DNA of 64,000 nt. Origin: Prochlorococcus_E sp000760215. GTDB lineage: Bacteria > Cyanobacteriota > Cyanobacteriia > PCC-6307 > Cyanobiaceae. This document shows, one piece after another, positions 9,110 through 17,591 of the stretch. Numbering within the stretch: position 1 is the stretch's first letter; the number at the start of each line of letters is the position of its first letter. Location: NCBI RefSeq assembly GCF_047303175.1, contig NZ_CP138945.1. One strand, given 5' to 3'. The notes beneath the pieces are model-generated. The model searched no databases, was not told where the DNA came from, and saw only the letters and a program-made list of their open reading frames with translations. The position numbers and the translations under genes are program-made.

Positions 9110-9741
9110 AAACTAGGAAATTTTTAAGTAAATTAATCTCCTTATTAATATCTTTTACTTGCCTTTTCTCATTTGCAATCTCGACAAATGCAACTGAGAA
9201 TACCTCAGTATTAGCTGGGGGTTGTTTTTGGTGCTTAGAACATGACTTAGAAGATATAGATGGTGTTTTATCTGTTGAGAGTGGTTACTCAGGGGGCAGA
9301 ATAGAAAACCCTACTTATAAAAATCATCAAGGCCATCAAGAAGCTGTAAAAGTTACTTTTGAATCAGCAGAAATAAAATTCGAGGATTTACTAAAAAGTT
9401 ATTTTAGGAATATAGATCCTTTCGATGGGAGGGGTCAATTTTGTGATAGAGGAGATTCTTATCGTCCTGTGATCTTTTACAATGATCTAGAACAGAAGAA
9501 TATTGCTACCCTTAGTGTTAAAGAAGCAGCAAAAGAATTATCTGTTAATAGCAATAAGATTGCCGTAAGAATTCAGCCAAAAAATGTATTTTGGTCTGCA
9601 GAAGATTATCATCAAGATTATGCTAAAAAAAATACATTGAAGTATAATTTTTATCGCTATAGCTGTCAAAGAGATCGTCGGTTAGATGAAGTTTGGGGTA
9701 TTAATGCTCGTAAAGGGGCAGACTGGGATGAGGGTGCGTAG
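9106..9741 (+). CDS. msrA: Peptide methionine sulfoxide reductase MsrA, probably exported
   Basis: MsrA reduces methionine-S-sulfoxide in proteins. The catalytic motif GGCFWCLEHDLE lies at about residues 38-49, and the substrate-region segment VESGYSGG follows near residue 61. The C-terminal YHQDYAKK motif of the family is also present. What is unusual is the N-terminus: a basic start (MKTRKFLSK) and a long hydrophobic run end in a signal-peptidase-like STNA/TEN site, which predicts export to the periplasm or thylakoid lumen. The ATG overlaps the lpxB stop (ATGA at 9106-9109), so it appears translationally coupled to the outer-membrane operon. Enzyme identity is firm; localisation is inferred. 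Confidence 0.94.
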   Translation: MKTRKFLSKLISLLISFTCLFSFAISTNATENTSVLAGGCFWCLEHDLEDIDGVLSVESGYSGGRIENPTYKNHQGHQEAVKVTFESAEIKFEDLLKSYFRNIDPFDGRGQFCDRGDSYRPVIFYNDLEQKNIATLSVKEAAKELSVNSNKIAVRIQPKNVFWSAEDYHQDYAKKNTLKYNFYRYSCQRDRRLDEVWGINARKGADWDEGA

Positions 9742-9851
9742 CAAAAGAATCTTAAGAAATAAAAATAAATTAGCTTGTTAAGATATTTGTTATTTTATTT
9801 TCACTATTTTCTATACCCGTAATATTAAATCAATAACTGGTCAACGGTTAA

Positions 9852-10067
9852 ATGTACTTATTAATTGTTAAAGATTACCTTTCTCACAGGTATATTGGAC
9901 CTTATTTAACTACTAAAGAAGCTTCTGAAGATTTACAGCGAATACCTCTAAGCTGTACGAATAAAGCTAAGTGGCAAATTCATAGATTAGAAGATCCAAA
10001 GAAGAATTATTTATCTACAAATAAATCTTCAACATTAAATGTAAATTTTTTACCAAAGGCCTCTTAA
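9852..10067 (+). CDS. Small hypothetical protein
   Basis: This is a 71-residue open frame starting at ATG with a compact, mixed-composition sequence (MYLLIVKDYLSHRYIGPYL at the start, WQIHRLEDP near residue 42). I do not recognise a named family. There is no signal peptide or membrane segment. The gene stands alone in a gap between msrA and the oppositely oriented pepA, and a hairpin with a T-run follows its stop, which supports it being a real transcription unit. The function is unknown. Confidence 0.6.
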   Translation: MYLLIVKDYLSHRYIGPYLTTKEASEDLQRIPLSCTNKAKWQIHRLEDPKKNYLSTNKSSTLNVNFLPKAS

Positions 10068-10073
10068 GGCAAT

Positions 10074-10106
10074 GGCTTTGAAATTTTTTGCTTAAAGCCT
10101 TTTTTT
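10074..10106 (+). terminator. Rho-independent terminator after the small gene
   Basis: GGCTTT at 10074-10079 pairs with AAAGCC at 10094-10099 across a 14-base loop, followed directly by seven T residues to 10106. The pepA stop on the other strand sits inside the T-run, so the element closes the rightward gene and lies at a convergent junction. The stem is short, so strength is uncertain. Confidence 0.6.
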
Positions 10107-11577
10107 AATTACGGCAAGCCCAATTAACCAAGGTCCTAACGCCATAGCCAGTAGCACCTGCAGGGTCTGCTCCCCGGTCTTTATCAGTCCAGCATGTGCC
10201 TGCGATATCAATATGCGCCCATGCTATGTCATCCTGAATGAATTCTTTAAGGAAGAGTGCCGCAGTAATTGATCCTCCAGCACGAGGACCTGTATTTTTA
10301 ATATCAGCCAGCATAGATTTCAACCCCTCTTTATATGATTGCTGAAGAGGCATATGCCAAAGTTTTTCTCCACACGCACTAGACGCTTGCTTCAATTCCT
10401 CTACTAGATCAGTGTTATTAGACCATAAGCCTGCGATTTCTTCTCCAAGAGCAATAACACATGCTCCCGTTAATGTCGCCAAATCAACTATTGAGTCTGG
10501 TTTTAATTTGCATGCATAAATCAGAGCATCTGCAAGAGTTAGCCGTCCTTCTGCATCAGTATTATTTATTTCAATTGTTTTGCCATTAGAAGCAGTAACG
10601 ATATCCCCAGGATGAACAGCTGATCCATTGACCATGTTTTCACAAGCTGCAACTATGAAATGTATTTCTGTATTTTCTGGAGCAAGCTCCCCTATAGCAC
10701 GGGCAGCTCCGATAACAGCAGCGCTTCCTCCCATGTCATATTTCATCATGTCTATTTGAGCAGCCCCGACTTTAAGGTTGTATCCTCCTGAATCGAAAGT
10801 CAATCCCTTCCCTACCATTGCAATCCGACGTTTAACTTTACCTGCTGGAGTGTAAGTAAGGTGAATAAATTTAGGCTCCAAATCCGACCCCTGAGCAACT
10901 GCCAAATAAGATCCCATCCCTAAATTCTTACAATCTTTTTTTTCTAGGATCTTATATCCCAATTTAAATTCTCTTGCAACGTCAACAGCCTTTGCTGCCA
11001 ATGAAGCTGGGGTCAAATCATTGGGAGGAGCTCCTACAAGTTCCCGAGCTAATTCAACCCCACAACAAATTGGATTAACTTCATTAATGATTTTTTCAAC
11101 CCCATTAGATAGACCTATTAATTCAATTATTTCGGGGAACTTGTTTGGTTTAGGATCACTTTGAAATCTTTGATCTTTGAATGCTGCCAACCTTATTGAT
11201 TCAGCCACAGCTTTTGCAGCACTATTTGAATCAAATGGATCCCAAGGGAAAAAGACTCCAAGCTTTCCTTGGGATCCCGCACTTTCACGAGATGCAAGCG
11301 CCGCTCCATCCCTTAGATGATCAATTAGAAGTTCTTCAAGTTTTCCAAGGCCAACCAATATTAATTTTTCAGGAGAGCCTCCAATAACCTCTAACTTTAC
11401 TTTTTCCCCATTCTTCCCAAAAAAGTTTTTTTCTTCTAAATGATTTGCAAGTGCTTTTGAATCGAAGATGCCCTCTAAAATCTTAAGTTGTTCTTCTATG
11501 TTTTCTTCAAGAAGTCCTATGGCCAGAACTGAACCTGACCAGGACTGCAGACTTTCTTGATTCAGCGAGATTTGCAT
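10105..11577 (-). CDS. pepA: Leucyl aminopeptidase (M17 family)
   Basis: This is a cytosolic dinuclear-metal aminopeptidase that trims N-terminal residues from peptides. The 490-residue protein has a variable N-terminal domain to about residue 170 and then the M17 catalytic domain. Landmarks there are LVGKGLTFDSGGYNLK (metal Lys/Asp region, spelled MVGKGLTFDSGG here), the MKYDMGGSAAV strand and the family signature NTDAEGRLTLADAL with its metal-binding Asp and Glu. The length is normal. The start is ATG 11577. Its 3' end meets the terminator of the small rightward gene. Confidence 0.96.
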   Translation of the reverse strand: MQISLNQESLQSWSGSVLAIGLLEENIEEQLKILEGIFDSKALANHLEEKNFFGKNGEKVKLEVIGGSPEKLILVGLGKLEELLIDHLRDGAALASRESAGSQGKLGVFFPWDPFDSNSAAKAVAESIRLAAFKDQRFQSDPKPNKFPEIIELIGLSNGVEKIINEVNPICCGVELARELVGAPPNDLTPASLAAKAVDVAREFKLGYKILEKKDCKNLGMGSYLAVAQGSDLEPKFIHLTYTPAGKVKRRIAMVGKGLTFDSGGYNLKVGAAQIDMMKYDMGGSAAVIGAARAIGELAPENTEIHFIVAACENMVNGSAVHPGDIVTASNGKTIEINNTDAEGRLTLADALIYACKLKPDSIVDLATLTGACVIALGEEIAGLWSNNTDLVEELKQASSACGEKLWHMPLQQSYKEGLKSMLADIKNTGPRAGGSITAALFLKEFIQDDIAWAHIDIAGTCWTDKDRGADPAGATGYGVRTLVNWACRN

Positions 11578-11614
11578 GTGACTTTTAAATTTTCATTGAT
11601 GCTAACTGTTTTGA

Positions 11615-12217
11615 CTAATTAATATCATTAGTAAAAGGTGAGTTCCAAACACCTCTCGTCTCTTTATTAAAAGCGGGGAGCCATTCACGAATCAATTCTT
11701 GCTCCAATTTCCTTCTAGGTTTTGTTTCTTTAGGGACATCCTTCCAAAAACGAATACTTAATTGAATGCCTAATCCAGTCATTTGACATGCTTCAGAATA
11801 AGCTTGTAGATACTTCTTACAATCATGCTCACCTTTCCATCTTCTTTCTGATGCAACAGTTTCCCCTATATACAGGACAATATGAGAATCAATTCCTTTA
11901 GGCCTATCCATAACTATATATATTGCAGGTCCGTAATGAGGGTTCTGAGGCCATCTCCAGAAATTCAACGGAAAAGGAGTTAACTTTAGAAACTGAGGCT
12001 GATTGGCTATTTGATTGGCCTCATCAACAAAAAAAATAGATTGTTGAAGAGGTTTTTTATTATTGCTTTTTAAAAGAGACTCTTGATAAGAATAAATTCT
12101 TTTCTGCCATGTTTGGATTAATTCCTTCTTGAATGAGAGCCTCTCCTTTATAGAAAGGACATCATCACAATAATGATCTTGATCAAATAACTCCCCCTGA
12201 CCTTTTGCTAGGTTCAT
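11615..12217 (-). CDS. GIY-YIG-like domain protein
   Basis: This 200-residue protein is probably of the GIY-YIG nuclease-like superfamily. The central part reads GPAIYIVMDRP, then HIVLYIGETVASERRWKGEH. These correspond to the two beta-strand motifs (the GIY-like IYIV and the YIG), followed by the conserved Arg region; LIREWLPAFNKE near the C-terminus resembles the Glu-bearing end of the domain. The first 90 residues are outside the domain and not recognised. In other bacteria the fold occurs in repair and homing nucleases, but activity here is not shown by the sequence. It lies 37 bases upstream of pepA on the same strand. Confidence 0.7.
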   Translation of the reverse strand: MNLAKGQGELFDQDHYCDDVLSIKERLSFKKELIQTWQKRIYSYQESLLKSNNKKPLQQSIFFVDEANQIANQPQFLKLTPFPLNFWRWPQNPHYGPAIYIVMDRPKGIDSHIVLYIGETVASERRWKGEHDCKKYLQAYSEACQMTGLGIQLSIRFWKDVPKETKPRRKLEQELIREWLPAFNKETRGVWNSPFTNDIN

Positions 12218-12392
12218 TTCAAGTTACGGTTTGGTGTTCCCTACTTTCAAAAAAGAGTGATTTTTTAAATAATTATAATTTATTAGCCATAAGAGTGATT
12301 TCTTGCGCTAAATGCTTTCTAGGTTGGAGAAGGAAGTAATGCTTCCTAAGCTTAAGAGCATAAAAAAATCTTAACTATTGAGGCATGGCCAT

Positions 12393-12719
12393 ATGGCATT
12401 TTTTGAATCCGAGATTGTACAGGAAGAAGCAAAAAGCCTTTTTGAGGACTATCAAAATCTCATGCAGTTAGGAGGAGACTATGGGAAGTTTGATCGAGAA
12501 GGCAAAATAATGTTTATAAACAAAATGGAATCTTTAATGGAGCGCTATAAGGTTTTCATGAAAAGATTTGAACTTTCTGAAGATTTCCAAGCCAAGATGA
12601 CAGTAGAGCAATTGAAGACTCAACTTGGTCAATTTGGAATGACTCCTGAGCAAATGTTTGATCAAATGAATTTAACTTTAAATAGAATGAAGTCTCAAAT
12701 TGATGACACTCAGAAATAA
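12393..12719 (+). CDS. DUF1825 family protein
   Basis: This 108-residue protein, beginning MAFFESEIVQEEAKSLFEDY, matches the cyanobacterial DUF1825 family. It is predicted to be nearly all helix, soluble, with charged heptad-like patterns (ESLMERYKVFMKRFELSE) and a C-terminal LKTQLGQFGMTPEQMFDQM segment. No catalytic motif is visible and its role is unknown. I chose the ATG at 12393; a TTG at 12378 would add five residues that look unlike the family start. It lies 46 bases before tyrS. Confidence 0.85.
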   Translation: MAFFESEIVQEEAKSLFEDYQNLMQLGGDYGKFDREGKIMFINKMESLMERYKVFMKRFELSEDFQAKMTVEQLKTQLGQFGMTPEQMFDQMNLTLNRMKSQIDDTQK

Positions 12720-12765
12720 ATAGTGATTCACACGATATACGATTGTTTATATATGGAAGGTTGTT

Positions 12766-14019
12766 ATGTCTGAGGAATTCAATTCTCTTCCACAATGGCT
12801 TTCAAGAGGGATCGTTGATTTGTTCCCATTTGATAAGGCCAATAAATCTAATAAAGAACAGGATTTTGAATTACTGCTTTCAGAATCTATCCGCACAAAT
12901 AAACCATTGAGAATAAAACTTGGGATAGATCCAACAGGATTAGATATACATTTGGGGCACAGTATTATTTTTCGGAAGCTAAGAGCATTTCAAGATGCTG
13001 GGCATACAGCAATTTTAATAATTGGTGACTTCACAGCAAGGATTGGTGATCCAACTGGAAAAAGCAAAACTCGTATACAGTTATCTGCTGAAGAAGTAGC
13101 TGATAATTCTAAAAATTATCTACAGCAACTTGGGTTAGGACAAGCTAAAGAAAAATCTCTTTTAGATTTTGAAACTAAAGGACGAATAGAAATTAAACGA
13201 AATAGTGAATGGTTTGAAAATTTTGACATGTCAAAAATTGTTGACCTGCTTTCCAAGACAACTGTTGGGCAAATGCTAGCCAAAGATGAATTTGCTAAAC
13301 GCTACACTTCTGGCACGCCAATTGCTTTGCATGAATTTCTATACCCACTATTGCAAGGGTATGATTCTTTTGCTGTGAATGCAGACATTGAGCTTGGAGG
13401 AGTAGACCAAAAATTCAATGTAGCTATGGGGAGAGATATACAAAGGCATTTTGGTCAAAACCCTCAATTTGGATTGTTGTTACCAATTCTAGTTGGTCTA
13501 GATGGATTTCAGAAAATGAGCAAAAGCATTGGCAATACTGTTGGTCTTAAGGAAGATCCTCTATCAATGTATTCAAAATTAGAGAAAGTCCCTGATAAAC
13601 AAGTTGTGGACTATTTGACTTTATTAACAGATTGTGAGCTCACTAATTCACCCGCAAGCCCTAGAGAATTACAAAAGTATATGGCTTTAAATGTTACTGC
13701 CCAGTTTCATGACATGCCCTCTGCAAAGATTGCACAAACACAGTCGATAAAACTTGTTTCTGGAATAAAAGAGGAAGTAAATGAGATGCCCGAAATATCG
13801 ATTTCAAAAATAGGTTTTCCTGTAAAGGCTTTTTATTTACTAAGTGCACTTGGCTTATGCACTAGCAGCAGTGAAGCTAGACGAAAAATCCAAGGTGGTG
13901 GAGTTAGAATTAATGGAGAGAAAATGTTAAATCCAAATCTTGAATTCTTAAAAAAGGAGGATCTTATAGGAAAAATTCTGCAATTAGGTAAAAAAACTTT
14001 CAGGCGCATTTCAAACTAA
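12766..14019 (+). CDS. tyrS: Tyrosyl-tRNA synthetase
   Basis: This class I aminoacyl-tRNA synthetase charges tRNA-Tyr. The 417-residue protein shows the HIGH-type motif HLGHS at residues 62-66 and the KMSKS motif within GFQKMSKSIGN near residue 250. A C-terminal S4-like RNA-binding domain (SSSEARRKIQGGGVRINGE) is also present. The long insertion and form of the motifs place it with the TyrZ-like bacterial subgroup. The start is ATG 12766. pyrF follows after 11 bases and is probably cotranscribed. Confidence 0.96.
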   Translation: MSEEFNSLPQWLSRGIVDLFPFDKANKSNKEQDFELLLSESIRTNKPLRIKLGIDPTGLDIHLGHSIIFRKLRAFQDAGHTAILIIGDFTARIGDPTGKSKTRIQLSAEEVADNSKNYLQQLGLGQAKEKSLLDFETKGRIEIKRNSEWFENFDMSKIVDLLSKTTVGQMLAKDEFAKRYTSGTPIALHEFLYPLLQGYDSFAVNADIELGGVDQKFNVAMGRDIQRHFGQNPQFGLLLPILVGLDGFQKMSKSIGNTVGLKEDPLSMYSKLEKVPDKQVVDYLTLLTDCELTNSPASPRELQKYMALNVTAQFHDMPSAKIAQTQSIKLVSGIKEEVNEMPEISISKIGFPVKAFYLLSALGLCTSSSEARRKIQGGGVRINGEKMLNPNLEFLKKEDLIGKILQLGKKTFRRISN

Positions 14020-14030
14020 TCATATATTCA

Positions 14031-14759
14031 ATGATTGCTTCATTCAAACCAGAAGAGAAATTAATTCTTGCTCTAGATAGGTTGAGTGAAGAAGATATGT
14101 TGTTATTAATAGAAAAATTACCCAATCTAATTTGGGTGAAAGTAGGTCTTGAGTTGTTTACACTTTTAGGGCCAGAAGTTATTGGTAAATTAAGAGGTTT
14201 AGGTAAAAAAGTTTTTTTAGATCTTAAATTTCATGACATCCCAACCACCATGGCAAGGGCTTGTTATCAGGCTGCAAAATCAGGGGCAGAGTTGATAACT
14301 GTCCATGCTTGTGCAGGAAAGAAGGGGCTTGAAGCAGCTAATCAATCAGCTCAAGAGGGTGCAATGGAACTAGGCCTTGAAGCTCCCTGCCTATTGGCAG
14401 TTACTGTATTAACAAGTTGGAAATCACAAGATTTCATCAATGAACTAGCTATTCACCAACCTTTAGCTGACCGGACACTCTTTTTAGCTGAGCTGGCTTC
14501 TGAAGCAGGTATTGGAGGATGTATTTGTTCTCCAATGGAAGTTAATAAATTACGCAGGATTTTTCCTGAGCCTTTTCAACTTATCACTCCTGGCATTCGG
14601 TCCATAGGAGTTGATTTAAATGATCAAGCAAGAGTAATGACTCCATTAGAAGCATTGAAGGCAGGGTCTTCGAAGTTAGTTATAGGTAGAGAAATCACCA
14701 ATTCCGAAAACCCATTAGAATCCTTCAATAGGATTTGTGATCAATTACTAAATAATTAA
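14031..14759 (+). CDS. pyrF: Orotidine 5'-phosphate decarboxylase
   Basis: PyrF makes UMP from OMP, the last step of pyrimidine synthesis. The 242-residue TIM-barrel protein has LILALDRLSEED at the N-terminus and the catalytic segment VFLDLKFHDIPTTM, with the Lys and paired Asp residues. It also has the phosphate-binding C-terminal stretch LVIGREITNSENP. The length is normal for the group I enzyme. Its stop overlaps the end of plsY on the opposite strand by four bases. Confidence 0.96.
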   Translation: MIASFKPEEKLILALDRLSEEDMLLLIEKLPNLIWVKVGLELFTLLGPEVIGKLRGLGKKVFLDLKFHDIPTTMARACYQAAKSGAELITVHACAGKKGLEAANQSAQEGAMELGLEAPCLLAVTVLTSWKSQDFINELAIHQPLADRTLFLAELASEAGIGGCICSPMEVNKLRRIFPEPFQLITPGIRSIGVDLNDQARVMTPLEALKAGSSKLVIGREITNSENPLESFNRICDQLLNN

Positions 14760-15373
14760 ATTGATTTGCCAATTCTTGGTTCTTTCCCATTTATTAATCT
14801 AATTAGATTTGATCGATGCCTCCATAAAACTAGTATCATTGCTATCAGGCTGATAGACATATAACCACTAGATAAATCATTATTAAAGTGGAAGAATATT
14901 AATATTGGTAGACTTACGGCAGCACATACACTTGATAAGGATACGATTCTAAAAATACTTAACATTAATAGGAATATACCTAAAGAACCAAAGGCAACTT
15001 GCCAAGAGATACCAAGAAAAACACCTAATCCAGTTGCGACTGCTTTCCCACCTTTTCCTTTCAACCAGATTGGCCAAATATGACCTGCTAATACTATAAA
15101 ACCAGAAGCAACTTGCCAATTTTGGTCTAATAAAAATGATTTAGCAATTAATATTGCAGCAGTACCTTTAAGTACATCCAAGAGAAAAACAATTAAAGCA
15201 GGTCCTTTACCAACATGTCTTAAAACATTTGTTGCACCTGTAGAGCCTGAACCAATCTGTCTTAAGTCTAATCCTGAGATCCATTTACCAGCAAGGTAAC
15301 CACTAGGCAACGAACCTAGTAAATAACTTATCACCAAAGTGAATAAAGCAATAAAAATGATTTGAAAGTCCAT
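14756..15373 (-). CDS. plsY: Acyl-phosphate:glycerol-3-phosphate acyltransferase
   Basis: PlsY acylates glycerol-3-phosphate from acyl-phosphate in the membrane, the first step of phospholipid synthesis. The 205-residue protein is strongly hydrophobic with about five membrane spans. It keeps the cytoplasmic motifs SYLLGSLPSGYLAG, GSGSTGATNVLRHVGK and the GKGGKAVATGLGVF loop. Its ATG overlaps the stop of the upstream DUF3086 gene as TAATG, so the two are likely translationally coupled. Confidence 0.95.
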   Translation of the reverse strand: MDFQIIFIALFTLVISYLLGSLPSGYLAGKWISGLDLRQIGSGSTGATNVLRHVGKGPALIVFLLDVLKGTAAILIAKSFLLDQNWQVASGFIVLAGHIWPIWLKGKGGKAVATGLGVFLGISWQVAFGSLGIFLLMLSIFRIVSLSSVCAAVSLPILIFFHFNNDLSSGYMSISLIAMILVLWRHRSNLIRLINGKEPRIGKSI

Positions 15374-16389
15374 TAAATTAGTTCTTCATCAAGATAAAGC
15401 TCTTGAGATGATGCAGCAAAAGTTAGCCATATAGGAAATTGCAATATAGGAATGTCAATATTCCTCTCTGCAGAATCTACCAAAATCAAAGGAACTTCAT
15501 TTGCAGCTTCTAATCGATCAGCCCTTTCAATGAGAGGTTCAGATCGCTCAAAAAGGACCACGCCACTATTTGGGCCAAAATCCTCTCTATTTAGACCTAA
15601 TGCATCTTGCAAGCCTCTCCTCCATTCGCCTAGGCGCTCTGGCTCTCCTGCCAGGACTAGAGCTTGGAATCGATCTCCATACAATTCACCAAGAATGGCA
15701 ATTAATGCTGCTGAAAGCAGAACGTTCCTTGATCGATTCCCTAAACTAGGCTGAGCGCCTCGGCCACCCATATTAAAAAACCAATCTTCTAAAACATCAG
15801 CATCTTTTTGCTCCAAACTTCTTCGGAATTTCCAAGGATCAGCATAATAATCTGGTCCATCTAAGTACTGTCCCAATAATTGAAGTATTAGATCCTTATC
15901 AGGCTTGAAAGTCTCAGCAATAGCTGACACTTTTTCAATACCTTCCTCTTCTAACTCTTTTGTTTTTGTTTGATCAAGAGGAGAAGGCGAAACCACTACA
16001 GGCTGTTCAATCAAATTAAGCTGATCTACTGATTGACTTAATTCTTGAAAAGCACCGCTTAAATAATCTTGAAAACCTTTAACTCTTCTTGCTATTGAAT
16101 CTGATTGACCTGAAAAGGAGCTAGTAAATTCTTTTTCAACTTGTTTTTTCCTTTCTTGTAGCACCTCTATTTCTTTTAATAAAATCTCCCTTTTCTTTTC
16201 CAGATCAGTTAATGCAAGCTTTATGAGCTCTTTTGAATTATTTTCAGTAGATTTAGTTAAATGTGGTTTATCCTCTGAAGCAGATTTAGCATTCTCTAAT
16301 TTATTATTTTCTGCTTTTAAAATATTATCACCTTCATTATTTTCACTAGTGCCGTATTCATTGCTTGGTGTGAGATCTTTTTCAGTCAT
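15373..16389 (-). CDS. DUF3086 family protein
   Basis: This 338-residue protein corresponds to the cyanobacterial DUF3086 family. The first 50 or so residues are polar and low-complexity. A coiled coil covers about 55-95 (LEKKREILLKEIEVLQERKK), and the conserved globular part begins near 165. It contains YYADPWKFRRSLEQ, DVLEDWFFNMGGRGAQPS and LGELYGDRFQALVLAGEP. There are no membrane segments and no recognised active site. It overlaps plsY by the TAATG junction and follows the DUF3119/MlaE genes, which suggests, without proving, a role at the membrane or in lipid metabolism. Confidence 0.85.
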   Translation of the reverse strand: MTEKDLTPSNEYGTSENNEGDNILKAENNKLENAKSASEDKPHLTKSTENNSKELIKLALTDLEKKREILLKEIEVLQERKKQVEKEFTSSFSGQSDSIARRVKGFQDYLSGAFQELSQSVDQLNLIEQPVVVSPSPLDQTKTKELEEEGIEKVSAIAETFKPDKDLILQLLGQYLDGPDYYADPWKFRRSLEQKDADVLEDWFFNMGGRGAQPSLGNRSRNVLLSAALIAILGELYGDRFQALVLAGEPERLGEWRRGLQDALGLNREDFGPNSGVVLFERSEPLIERADRLEAANEVPLILVDSAERNIDIPILQFPIWLTFAASSQELYLDEELI

Positions 16390-16434
16390 TATATTAAGAG
16401 ATATAAAATAGGGAGGGATAGATTGGGTGGATTT

Positions 16435-16839
16435 TTATTGATTTTTTATCTCTAATGATCCAACTCGTAATTTCAATTGGCTCTCTAACATTGTTTTATC
16501 AAAAAGTATTGGCAAAAGATGGGGGCTTGCAGTTTCTCTAAAATAAAGTATCCCTGGTAACTGAGGCAAGAAAATTCTCCATGCAATCCAATTCTTAAAA
16601 GGAAATCTTCTTATCTCCCTACCTAATTGAATTACAATGAAATCATCGGTAGTAATTTTGAGCCGAAGAGTAAAAGATTGGATTAATAAGAATAGGCTAA
16701 AAATACTTGTCGAGATACCTGTCCATAGAGGTAAAGGAGTTAATAAAATAAAAAGTCCTAGAATCGCTATTAAGACAGGTAATCTGTACATAGGTGTTAG
16801 TATTACCTCTTCAGATTTATCCATTTTTGAAAAATTCAT
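16435..16839 (-). CDS. DUF3119 family membrane protein
   Basis: This 134-residue protein matches the small cyanobacterial DUF3119 family. Two hydrophobic segments lie near residues 18-35 and 37-56. They are followed by a soluble domain with FIVIQLGREIRRFPFKNW and LPGILYFRETASPHLLPILF, a pattern reminiscent of membrane-anchored PH-like domains, though that comparison is only by eye. It starts five bases after the MlaE-type permease gene and probably works with it or is at least cotranscribed. The function is unknown. Confidence 0.8.
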   Translation of the reverse strand: MNFSKMDKSEEVILTPMYRLPVLIAILGLFILLTPLPLWTGISTSIFSLFLLIQSFTLRLKITTDDFIVIQLGREIRRFPFKNWIAWRIFLPQLPGILYFRETASPHLLPILFDKTMLESQLKLRVGSLEIKNQ

Positions 16840-16844
16840 ATGTA

Positions 16845-17591
16845 TTAACCAAATAATACTTTAGTTAATACAACATCCATTAAGGAAACAGTTAATAATG
16901 TCATTACAACTGCTCCAGTTGTACTTGTACCAACCTCTTTAGCTCCACCCCTAGTAGTGAGACCCCACCCACATGCTATGACTGCAATTTGAAGCCCAAA
17001 AACAATCGCTTTTATTAACATGAAAGGTAGATCGCTGAATACAAGCCATCCTTTAACAGAATTCCAGAAAACATTTGGAGGAATGCTATAGAAAGCAGTG
17101 CTGCTAATTTGACCACTCCACAGTGCAACAGAAAAGAACAGTAAGCACTGCAAAGGTGCCATAACCACCATTGCTATTAGTCTTGGCACCACAAGGTATT
17201 CAACAGGATCAGTTTTCAACATTGTTATTGCATCAATCTGTTCGGTGACTTTCATTGTCCCTAGCTGAGCTGCATAAGCTGTAGCAACTTTGCCTGTTAG
17301 CAGTGTTGCCGTAAGGAGTGGAGCAATTTCCCTTGCCAACCCAATTGCTAGTAGGCCTCCAACTTCAGAACCCAGTCCTTGACTGCTTAATTCTGCTGCA
17401 ACTTGAATATTGAAGACTGTCCCTGCTGAAACCCCTGTAATTAAAACTATAAGGAAGCTACCTGGACCAGCTTCCATCAATTGTTCTGTTAAATCTGATT
17501 TATTAAAACTGCCTTTAGCCGCAGAAGTTACTGCTTGACCACCTATTAATAAGCTGCTGCCAAATCGTCTTAGCCATCGTGGTGTCTTCAT
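16845..17591 (-). CDS. MlaE-family lipid ABC transporter permease
   Basis: This 248-residue integral membrane protein belongs to the MlaE/Ycf63 permease family, which moves lipids between membranes. The conserved core is present: GLGSEVGGLLAIGLAREIAPLLTA, the MKVTEQIDAITMLKTDPVEYLV segment and VVPRLIAMVVMAPL (each quoted in part). About five membrane spans are predicted. The ATPase and MCE-domain partners are not in this window. It overlaps the upstream GPH transporter by an ATGA junction and is followed closely by DUF3119. I leave the symbol blank because cyanobacterial copies are not uniformly named. Confidence 0.9.
   Translation of the reverse strand: MKTPRWLRRFGSSLLIGGQAVTSAAKGSFNKSDLTEQLMEAGPGSFLIVLITGVSAGTVFNIQVAAELSSQGLGSEVGGLLAIGLAREIAPLLTATLLTGKVATAYAAQLGTMKVTEQIDAITMLKTDPVEYLVVPRLIAMVVMAPLQCLLFFSVALWSGQISSTAFYSIPPNVFWNSVKGWLVFSDLPFMLIKAIVFGLQIAVIACGWGLTTRGGAKEVGTSTTGAVVMTLLTVSLMDVVLTKVLFG

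Noticed and set aside
15452..15754. 100-codon plus-strand frame inside the DUF3086 gene
   Set aside because: Lies entirely antisense to a well-supported gene and has no recognisable protein features; a shadow frame.
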